This document shows positions 8,057-14,544 of a DNA stretch of 16,252 nt, piece after piece. Numbering within the stretch: position 1 is the stretch's first letter; each line of letters begins with the position of its first letter. The notes below the pieces were generated by a model, which was not told the DNA's origin, searched no databases, and saw only the letters and a program-made list of their open reading frames with translations. Source of the stretch: HGM12587 sp045128635 (lineage in GTDB: Bacteria > Bacillota > Clostridia > Lachnospirales > Lachnospiraceae); contig JBGVRS010000150.1 in assembly GCA_045128635.1 (NCBI GenBank), positions 1 to 16,252 on the forward strand, given 5' to 3'. A program made the translations under genes and the position numbers.

Positions 8057-8881
8057 TTACTTAATCGCACTGTCAACCATTCCCTTGATGAAATATTTCT
8101 GCAGGAACAGGAATACAACAACCACCGGTAAAATCGCCAGAAGTGCTGCCGCTGATGCTGCGTGTAAGTTGCTCGTTGTCTGTGAGAAGAAGGATGAAAT
8201 CGCAAGGGTGATCGTATTCATTTTACTGGATTGCAAAACATACAACGAAAACTGATAGTCATTCCAACAATGGATTCCTGTTAATATAATGACGGAAGCT
8301 GTTACCGATTTTAACTGAGGCAGAACAATATAGAAAAATGTTCTGATTGGTCCGCAGCCATCAAGTGCCGCTGCTTCATCCAATGCTTCAGGAATGGATT
8401 TTATAAAATTTGTATATAGAAAAATCGCCTGTGGCAATTCGTAGGTCAATAATATAAGAATGATTCCCCAGTATTCATTGATTCCACCCATATCTACCAA
8501 AATCGAATACAATGGAACCAGAATACTAAGTGGCGGAACCATCATAATTCCTAAAATAAAGCTTTTAATCAGCGTATTCCATTTGCTTTTGTTCCTCGCC
8601 AACGGATAGGCTGCCAGTGAGCTTACTACAATGATCAGAAGTACCACAATTACAGAAATCAATGCAGTGTTCTTTAATGCAGTAAATATATTCCCCTGCT
8701 CAATCGCTGCTCTGAAATTTTCCAGTGTCGGAGCTGCTGGAAGCTTCCAGCGTGAACTGATCTCAGTCACTGGCTTAAAAGATATTCCAAGCAAAATATA
8801 AAACGGAGAACAATAAGTCAGCAAAATCAAAAGAAGAAGCGGCATTCTCCAAATCCATGCTTTTTTATTATTCATTAACAT
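8057..8881 (-). CDS. CUT1 sugar ABC transporter permease (MalG/MsmG type)
   Basis: This is an inner-membrane subunit of a binding-protein-dependent carbohydrate importer, 274 residues with about six membrane helices. The cytoplasmic EAA loop that contacts the ATPase is visible: PEALDEAAALDGCGPIRTFF at about 164-183. The N-terminus (single helix, then CSPFYILLGISFKP) and the C-terminus (KYFIKGMVDSAIK) are typical of MalG-type partners. The ATG at 8881 has AAGGAGG 7 bases upstream; the second in-frame ATG at 8875 is 13 bases away and less likely. The gene overlaps the end of the other permease by 7 bases, suggesting translational coupling and equal amounts of both subunits. Confidence 0.95.
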   Translation of the reverse strand: MLMNNKKAWIWRMPLLLLILLTYCSPFYILLGISFKPVTEISSRWKLPAAPTLENFRAAIEQGNIFTALKNTALISVIVVLLIIVVSSLAAYPLARNKSKWNTLIKSFILGIMMVPPLSILVPLYSILVDMGGINEYWGIILILLTYELPQAIFLYTNFIKSIPEALDEAAALDGCGPIRTFFYIVLPQLKSVTASVIILTGIHCWNDYQFSLYVLQSSKMNTITLAISSFFSQTTSNLHAASAAALLAILPVVVVFLFLQKYFIKGMVDSAIK

Positions 8882-9747
8882 AAGTCAGCCTCCTTCTTGT
8901 CCAGATATTTCAGCACAATGTTGCTAAGCACCATGATCAGCACAAATGAAATCAGACCAATCGCAGATGCATATCCTGCATTTTCACTTGCAAAATATGT
9001 TCTATGCACCAACGTAGATAAGGAGTTCGTATCATACCCCGGTCCGCCTCCTGTCAATGCTGAGATAATATCAAATAGCTTCAGTCCACCGATTAAATTG
9101 ATGGTAACGGAAGAAGATATCGCAGGCATTAAAAGAGGTAAGGTGATGTACCAGAATCTCTGAGTTGGATTGATCCCGTCAATCGCTGCTGCTTCATAAT
9201 ACATATCCGGAATTCCCTGCAAGCCCGCAAGGTAAATAACCATGGAAATTCCTACAAACTGTAAGGAGTTTACAATCGTTAAGATTACTGTTCCTCTTGT
9301 TCCGCTTGCCAGCCAGTCAACCGCTTCCTTTCCAAAAATTCCAAAAATATCGTTTAATGCACCGTTATTGTAGGTAAAGAAAAAATACATGATATACCCC
9401 ATAATCAACGGGGCAATCATAACCGGTAAATAAACCATAGTTCTGACAACGGATTTGCCTCTAAACTTCTGATTTAATAAAAGTGCCAGTGCCAGCCCCA
9501 GCACATTCTGTAAAAATGTGCTTCCAACCCCATAAATAATGGTATTTATAAATGCACGATGCACATTCTGATCTGTCAACATACGTATATAGTTATTGAT
9601 TCCTACCATTTTGTAAGATTGTGAATATCCATTCCAGTTGGTGAAAGACAAGAAAATTCCTTTCATAAATGGATAGATCACGAATATTGCAAACAAAATC
9701 AATGCTGGAACATAGAACGTATTCATTGTTCTTGCTCTTTTCTTCAT
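8875..9747 (-). CDS. CUT1 sugar ABC transporter permease (MalF/MsmF type)
   Basis: This membrane subunit has 290 residues and about six membrane helices and is the partner of the MalG-type permease. The EAA loop reads YYEAAAIDGINPTQRFWYI at about 183-201. The stretch LTGGGPGYDTNSLSTLVHRT (231-250) is typical of MalF/UgpA-type permeases for oligosaccharides or glycerol-phosphate compounds. The start follows AAAGGAT by 7 bases. It lies downstream of the binding-protein gene, separated by a terminator-like hairpin, so it is probably expressed at a lower level than that gene. No ATPase gene is present nearby. Confidence 0.95.
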   Translation of the reverse strand: MKKRARTMNTFYVPALILFAIFVIYPFMKGIFLSFTNWNGYSQSYKMVGINNYIRMLTDQNVHRAFINTIIYGVGSTFLQNVLGLALALLLNQKFRGKSVVRTMVYLPVMIAPLIMGYIMYFFFTYNNGALNDIFGIFGKEAVDWLASGTRGTVILTIVNSLQFVGISMVIYLAGLQGIPDMYYEAAAIDGINPTQRFWYITLPLLMPAISSSVTINLIGGLKLFDIISALTGGGPGYDTNSLSTLVHRTYFASENAGYASAIGLISFVLIMVLSNIVLKYLDKKEADLC

Positions 9748-9776
9748 ATTTTCTATCCTTTCTGCTCTAATTTTGG

Positions 9777-9809
9777 TTAAAAAAGGGAAGCAGAAGAGAC
9801 TGCTTCCCT
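9777..9809 (-). terminator. Terminator-like hairpin between binding-protein and permease genes
   Basis: GGGAAGCAG (9785-9793) and CTGCTTCCC (9800-9808) form a perfect 9-bp stem, extended by one A-T pair, with a 6-base loop. On the minus strand the stem is followed by TTTTTT. It lies 32 bases after the binding-protein stop. In transporter operons such elements usually end part of the transcripts, so that binding protein exceeds permease. Confidence 0.85.
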
Positions 9810-9840
9810 AATTCTCATTTAACATGAACGACTGTTTTTC

Positions 9841-11145
9841 TTACTGTACAAATTTGTCGTTAAAATTCTGTTCCATCACTTTTGCTGCATTGGCAACTGC
9901 ACCATCTTTCTGTGCAAGAATATCAGCACCAGTAGCACACATGATATCCCACATACCACTTGGAAGGTATTCGCGGTCAAAATATGGGAATGTAGCAACG
10001 TCAGCATATTTTTCAAGGTATGTACCGATTTCGCCGATTTCAGCTTTCACTGTTGTAAGACCTGCTTTGCATCCTGCGGCTTCAGCAATTGTTTTTGCAA
10101 CTTCTGGTTTCGCAAGATAGTTTAATAATTCAACTGCCTGATCTTTCACTTCTGAATCTTTCCATACACCAACTGCTACGTCTTCACCAGCAATCAGACT
10201 TGGTTCATCAGCATCACTTGCTGCTGGAATTGGCATCATGCCAATTTTAGCGTCTGGATTTACATTCTTTGCATCAACAACAGAAGAATTTCCGTAGAAG
10301 CAGAATGCTGCTGTTCCTTCTGCAAGAGCAGTCATATCTGCATTGTAATCAGATGTTAAAACATCTTCATTTAAATATCCTGCGCTTACCCAGGATTCCA
10401 AAAGACCTGAAACAGCTTCCCATGTTTCCGTATTGAATTTACCTGCTTTTAAATCAGCTGCCTGACTGTTTGCTTCATCTGTGATATAGTAAGATGGCGC
10501 TGCCCAGTCAAAGAACTGACCGATTGTCCAAGAATCTTTTCCGCCAATATGTACTGGTGTGATTCCTGCAGCTTTGATTTTTTCACAAGCTTCTCCGAAA
10601 TCTTCCCAGGTTTTGATGTCATCCGGATTTACTCCAGCTGTTTCCAATGCATCTACATTGTAAACAATACCAGCAATGTCGATGTCAACCGGGAGAACAA
10701 ACATGTTTCCATCTGCATCTGTGATTACAGATTTGATCTGATCATCAATATCTGCTGCGAATGCAAGATCGTTCACCGGCATTAAATAGTCGCTATATCT
10801 TGCTACAGACCATCCGTGAGTTGTAAATACGTCTGGAAGTTCATTTGCAGACATTTTTGTTTTCATCAGTTCTTCGTAGCTGCTTCCTGGAGCCTGAAAA
10901 TCCACCGTATATCCAGTTTCTTCTTCAAACGCTTTGCATGCAGCTTCCAAAGCTTCCGCTTTTGCACCAACAACGTTTGTTGCAAATGCGATTGTTACAT
11001 CAGAATCTTCTGTTGCAACTTCTGCTTCGTTTTCCACTGCCGGAGCTGTTTCGGCAGGCGCACTCTCTTCTTTCGCTCCGCATGCTGCTAACGAGCACAT
11101 CATACCAAGGGCAAGACCGAGTGCTAATAACTTTTTCAATTTCAT
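9841..11145 (-). CDS. Sugar ABC transporter substrate-binding lipoprotein (family 1, CUT1)
   Basis: This extracellular lipoprotein of 434 residues captures an oligosaccharide and hands it to the two permeases. The signal peptide MKLKKLLALGLALGMMCSLA ends in a lipobox LAAC, with Cys22 as the lipidation site. An acidic Ala/Glu linker (about 25-48) precedes the mature fold, which starts VTIAFATNV. Features of family 1 binding proteins follow: a helix rich in acidic residues (EAACKAFEEETGYTVDF), LPDVFTTHGW, KTWEDFGEACEKIKAAGITP and ALAEGTAAFCFYGNSSV. The GITPVHIGGKDSWTIGQFF stretch resembles galactooligosaccharide or raffinose-type binders, but this is only suggestive. AAGGAGG 8 bases upstream fixes the start. 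It is the first gene of the transport operon, directly after the regulator genes, and its hairpin-protected 3' end suggests abundant expression. Confidence 0.95.
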   Translation of the reverse strand: MKLKKLLALGLALGMMCSLAACGAKEESAPAETAPAVENEAEVATEDSDVTIAFATNVVGAKAEALEAACKAFEEETGYTVDFQAPGSSYEELMKTKMSANELPDVFTTHGWSVARYSDYLMPVNDLAFAADIDDQIKSVITDADGNMFVLPVDIDIAGIVYNVDALETAGVNPDDIKTWEDFGEACEKIKAAGITPVHIGGKDSWTIGQFFDWAAPSYYITDEANSQAADLKAGKFNTETWEAVSGLLESWVSAGYLNEDVLTSDYNADMTALAEGTAAFCFYGNSSVVDAKNVNPDAKIGMMPIPAASDADEPSLIAGEDVAVGVWKDSEVKDQAVELLNYLAKPEVAKTIAEAAGCKAGLTTVKAEIGEIGTYLEKYADVATFPYFDREYLPSGMWDIMCATGADILAQKDGAVANAAKVMEQNFNDKFVQ

Positions 11146-11160
11146 TATTGATTCCTCCTT

Positions 11161-11206
11161 ACGGTTTTGATAGCTTTACTATAACCAACCGTCTCTTCCC
11201 GGAAAA
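11161..11206 (-). promoter_or_regulatory. Candidate promoter/operator region of the binding-protein operon
   Basis: On the minus strand TATAGT (11178-11183) could serve as a -10; 17 bases upstream there is only a poor -35 (TTTTCC). A weak -35 fits a promoter that needs an activator such as the AraC-type regulator encoded next door. An interrupted inverted repeat (ACGGTT at 11161-11166, AACCGT at 11187-11192, with an inner ATAG/CTAT pair) surrounds the -10 and is a possible operator. The 92-base gap holds no terminator, so readthrough from the regulator genes is also possible. Confidence 0.35.
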
Positions 11207-11237
11207 TGTCATAAAACTTTGATAAAGGTACGAATTT

Positions 11238-12695
11238 CTACATTTTGGATTTTCGATAGGCTGACGGCGTTTCTCCTGTATATTTCTGAAAAAGCGCCGA
11301 GAAATGTCTTGCACTGTTATAGCCTACCATCAGAGCAATGTCCTGAACAGAGGCCGAAAAGTTCTGAACCAAAAGCTTTTTGGCCGCCTCCATACGCGTT
11401 CTGGTAAGATAATCTATAAATTTCTCCCCTGTTTTCCGTTTAAAGATCGTACTCAAATAGTTTGCAGTCAGTCCCAGCTGCTCTGCAATCTGACTGATGC
11501 TGATATCATACATATAATTCTTCAAAATATACTGTTTTGTATTTTCCGTAATATCTCGTTCTTCCTTTGCATATCCACAGTACATTTTCTCAGAATGTTC
11601 CACAAAGGATTGAAAAAAACGCTTGAAAGACTCATGGCTGATAGGGCATCCAATGGTTTCATTGCAATAAGCACTTAACATTTTCAAATCCACTTTTGGT
11701 TCATTTTCCCGATAGGTTCTCCAAATCTTGTTGATAATGTCTTTGCATGCAATGCCATCTGCTTTCTTCCATGCCTCCAAAAGCTTTTCTATCTGAATTA
11801 GAAACTGTTTTTCATACTCTGGGCGTACCAGTTGGTGTTTTTGATATAATATCCCTGGCTGCCTGTCTAAAAGCAGATAGACTTCTGCATCTGCCGCAAC
11901 GCTTTCCTGATAAGCTTCCCGAAGTTTCTTACATTTGCTCCACCTGATATAACAGCGATTTTTATATTGATTGCGGATTGTAAAGCAGATTCTGTTCATA
12001 TGAAACAAAATATGTTCCTTCTGCTCTTGTGAAACCTCAAAGATCACACAAATGGTTCCCTCCGGTGTGTGCATTGTCACATAGTGCCCTTTTCTTTTCA
12101 CAAGCTCTTCTCCCAGATTTCTGATTTCTTTTAACAGCATCTTTTGGAAGTCCGTGTCCTCTGTCTTGGCAAACGGATGCTCTTTTTCATATATAAAATA
12201 TACAAAATAGTCCCATTGTCCGGTCTCAATCTTTAGATTTTCCGACGCTCCAAGAGATGCAAAGTAATTGAATGCCTCCATTACCTGAAGCTGAAATCTG
12301 GAATTTGATTCCTGTTTTTTCTCTCCGATGTTCTGCCTGATTTTTTCCATCACTGTTTGCAGTTTTTCACTGTCTACCGGTTTCAGCAAATAATCATTGA
12401 CCCCCAGATGAATGGCTCTTTTGGCATATTCAAATTCGGAAAATCCCGTAACAATCACATATTGCGTTTCCGGAGAATATTTTTTACATTCAAAGATTGC
12501 TTCCAGTCCATCCATATATGGCATGCTAATGTCTGCAAACACCACATCCGGCTGATGCATCCTGCATACCTCCACCATTTCTTTTCCATTGACAGCCTCT
12601 AGAAAAATATCTTCTGAATCCTCCATAAATTGCATCAGCATACTTTTCATTGCAAATCTTACCAGTCTCTCATCATCTGCAATCAATACGATCAT
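11238..12695 (-). CDS. YesN-type response regulator with AraC DNA-binding domain
   Basis: This cytoplasmic transcription factor of 485 residues is the partner of the upstream histidine kinase. The N-terminal receiver domain (about 1-120) has the acidic pair ADD (6-8), phospho-acceptor Asp55 in VVFADISMP, Thr83 in VIVTGFSEFEYA and Lys105 in YLLKPVD. A poorly conserved middle part (120-375) is typical of the YesN group. The last 105 residues hold two helix-turn-helix motifs of the AraC family (ISQIAEQLGLTANYLSTIFK and VQDIALMVGYNSARHFSALF). The open frame extends upstream to 12785, but the ATG at 12695 is the real start: the receiver fold begins there, and GAAGGAGG lies about 10 bases before it. 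It begins 2 bases after the kinase stop, so translation is coupled. It probably activates the sugar operon that follows. Confidence 0.93.
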   Translation of the reverse strand: MIVLIADDERLVRFAMKSMLMQFMEDSEDIFLEAVNGKEMVEVCRMHQPDVVFADISMPYMDGLEAIFECKKYSPETQYVIVTGFSEFEYAKRAIHLGVNDYLLKPVDSEKLQTVMEKIRQNIGEKKQESNSRFQLQVMEAFNYFASLGASENLKIETGQWDYFVYFIYEKEHPFAKTEDTDFQKMLLKEIRNLGEELVKRKGHYVTMHTPEGTICVIFEVSQEQKEHILFHMNRICFTIRNQYKNRCYIRWSKCKKLREAYQESVAADAEVYLLLDRQPGILYQKHQLVRPEYEKQFLIQIEKLLEAWKKADGIACKDIINKIWRTYRENEPKVDLKMLSAYCNETIGCPISHESFKRFFQSFVEHSEKMYCGYAKEERDITENTKQYILKNYMYDISISQIAEQLGLTANYLSTIFKRKTGEKFIDYLTRTRMEAAKKLLVQNFSASVQDIALMVGYNSARHFSALFQKYTGETPSAYRKSKM

Positions 12696-12697
12696 TT

Positions 12698-14401
12698 TCA
12701 CACACCTCCTTCGTTTGGAAAGATCAATATGGTTTCTGTGCCTGCACCTGGTGCAGAATGACATTGATAAAGCGCATTTTTGCAATACAGTTCTGTCCTT
12801 GTACGTATATTTTTTAATCCCACGCTTTCTTCCCGTTCTTTTACATCTACGTCAAATCCAACGCCATTGTCCCTTACAGAAATGACCATAACACGTCCGA
12901 TTCCACTAACCTGCTCCTCTTTTGCACAAATTACAATCTCCAGAGGCTGGTCGGTATTCCCTTTCCCATGTTTAATGGAATTTTCCACGATTGGCTGAAT
13001 GAGCAGCTTTGGAATCATCCTTTTCCGGCAAATGTCATCGATATCAAAGTTATACTGCAGCCGTTCTTCGTACTTTAGTTTTTCCAGTTTTATGTAATTA
13101 TGTAGAAAATTCATTTCTTCTTCAACAGTTGCAATATCCTTCGCACTGCAGGTATAACGAAACAAATTAGACAGCTCAATAATACTCTTTTCTAAAATTT
13201 CCTTTTCCCCCATCCTGTTCAATCCGATAAATCCATTTAATATGTTATATAAAAAATGCGGATTGATCTGAGACTGCAGAGCCAGATACTGAGCCTTTTG
13301 CTGCTGGATCACAAGAATATATTCTCTTTCAATATATTCCTTTAATTGCTTTGTCATATGATTAATGGTTCGGCCAATCTTTCGATACTCACTATCCCGC
13401 TCAATCTCAATCTGATAATCCAGATTTCCTTTCTCTACTTTCTGGATACCGTCCATAATCAGATTCATGTCTGCAACCATCTTTTTTGCCTGTTTTTGAT
13501 AATTGGTAAATGCCAGAAATACCGCCATGCAAATAATGCTCAGTGTGCCAAGGAACAGATTGATATAGCCGCCATACTGACTTCTAAAGGTATTTAAATA
13601 TCCTACCTCCAGTCTGGTATTTGGAATTTGTTTTGCTGTGAGTCGATAAGCATCAAGCGCTTCTTCAAGTTCTCCTGATTTCGCAAAAATATCTCCATTC
13701 TTTAAAAGCACAACTGCATTTCCTTCTGTTTTTGCAAACATTTGAAGGGTTTCACGCATGTTCTGTGCATCTACATCAATTTTGAGCACTCCAATCAGCT
13801 TTCTGGTATCCAAGTCAGTAATCCCACAAATATAGGAATATACTTCCCCCAGTCTATAGTTTTCCATATAACATGGAATATGAGGCTTATGCAGTACTAC
13901 ATCATAAGGTCTGTTCACTGCCTCCTGATACCATTCTTCCTCTTGATAATTCACATATTCTGCCTCCTGAATGTCCGCGGTCCGTTTACTCAGATAATAG
14001 ACTTTGTCACCGCCAGATATCGGAAAGAACGCAATATTTCGAATTTTTTGTGAGGAAGTATGCATGATTTTCTGTAATGTCAGGCTATAGGATTCCTCCA
14101 TATCGATCAGCTTCATTTTGTCATAATATTTATAAAGCTCGGGCTTATTTAACTGTTCTGCCTTTCGAAATACATCGTTGAAATAAAAGGCATCTCTGAC
14201 CTCCTTTACCTCTGCAAACTGCAGCTCCATATTTTGCGAAACAGAATTTAATACGTTTTCAATATTTCGTTCTTCCCTTTCATGGAACTCATACATGGAG
14301 TATCCGCCAAACGCCAGAAGCATGATAGCTGATAAGATCAGCACGCTATATAAATGCATGGAATAAATCTTTGCCCGAAATGTTTTCTCTTTGCGATACA
14401 T
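12698..14401 (-). CDS. YesM-type sensor histidine kinase
   Basis: This membrane sensor kinase of 567 residues belongs to the LytS/YesM group. It has an N-terminal membrane helix (about 16-36), a large extracellular sensing region (37-275) of the kind that folds as a double Cache domain, a second helix (about 278-299), a HAMP linker (301-353), the phospho-acceptor motif LQSQINPHFLYNILNGF with His382, and an ATPase domain with IVENSIKHG (N box, Asn474) and DNGVGFD (511-517). It should sense an extracellular sugar or the loaded binding protein and phosphorylate Asp55 of the regulator encoded 2 bases downstream. The ATG at 14401 has a GGGGGA site upstream. Its final codons contain the ribosome binding site of the next gene. 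It follows recJ's terminator and therefore needs its own promoter. Confidence 0.93.
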   Translation of the reverse strand: MYRKEKTFRAKIYSMHLYSVLILSAIMLLAFGGYSMYEFHEREERNIENVLNSVSQNMELQFAEVKEVRDAFYFNDVFRKAEQLNKPELYKYYDKMKLIDMEESYSLTLQKIMHTSSQKIRNIAFFPISGGDKVYYLSKRTADIQEAEYVNYQEEEWYQEAVNRPYDVVLHKPHIPCYMENYRLGEVYSYICGITDLDTRKLIGVLKIDVDAQNMRETLQMFAKTEGNAVVLLKNGDIFAKSGELEEALDAYRLTAKQIPNTRLEVGYLNTFRSQYGGYINLFLGTLSIICMAVFLAFTNYQKQAKKMVADMNLIMDGIQKVEKGNLDYQIEIERDSEYRKIGRTINHMTKQLKEYIEREYILVIQQQKAQYLALQSQINPHFLYNILNGFIGLNRMGEKEILEKSIIELSNLFRYTCSAKDIATVEEEMNFLHNYIKLEKLKYEERLQYNFDIDDICRKRMIPKLLIQPIVENSIKHGKGNTDQPLEIVICAKEEQVSGIGRVMVISVRDNGVGFDVDVKEREESVGLKNIRTRTELYCKNALYQCHSAPGAGTETILIFPNEGGV

Positions 14402-14414
14402 TCTTTTCCCCCTT

Positions 14415-14460
14415 TCGTATAATGTAACATAAATTTGCGTCCACTTCCGCCATTATACGA
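14415..14460. repeat. 10-bp inverted repeat around the kinase promoter
   Basis: TCGTATAATG (14415-14424) and CATTATACGA (14451-14460) are perfect inverted copies separated by 26 bases. The upstream copy contains the predicted -10 of the kinase gene, and the other lies in its leader. Both arms cannot be in one RNA started from that -10, so a DNA-binding site is more likely than an RNA hairpin. Confidence 0.5.
14452..14457 (-). promoter_or_regulatory. Candidate -10 element for the histidine kinase-regulator genes
   Basis: A perfect TATAAT on the minus strand lies about 50 bases upstream of the kinase start. The base positions 17 upstream read AATGTG, a poor -35, so activity may be low or activator-dependent. 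A promoter is expected here because the recJ terminator lies immediately upstream. Confidence 0.45.
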
Positions 14461-14484
14461 TGCTTTTATTATTACACATTCCCA

Positions 14485-14536
14485 AAAAGCAAAAAATGTA
14501 GAAAATCTACACTCTTTGTGCGATTTTCTACATTTT
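14485..14536 (-). terminator. Strong intrinsic terminator after recJ
   Basis: A perfect 15-bp stem (arms 14493-14507 and 14522-14536) has a 14-base loop in which CAC/GTG can pair further. On the minus strand it is followed by a T-rich tract. It starts 8 bases after the recJ stop. It insulates the housekeeping gene from the sugar locus. Confidence 0.9.
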
Positions 14537-14544
14537 ATCAGCTT

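Noticed and set aside
10816..11222. Overlapping plus-strand frames opposite the binding-protein signal region
   Set aside because: The Cys/Phe-rich and Leu-rich translations are shadows of the Ala/Glu-rich coding sequence on the minus strand.
12696..12785. N-terminal extension of the response regulator to 12785
   Set aside because: The extra 30 residues lie inside the kinase gene and do not belong to the receiver fold; a strong ribosome binding site supports 12695.
11231..14536. Similar words TTTCTACATTTT near 11236 and 14530 as possible insertion-site repeats
   Set aside because: One is the regulator's stop-codon region and the other is a terminator arm. The match is short and AT-rich, and it does not flank the cassette.
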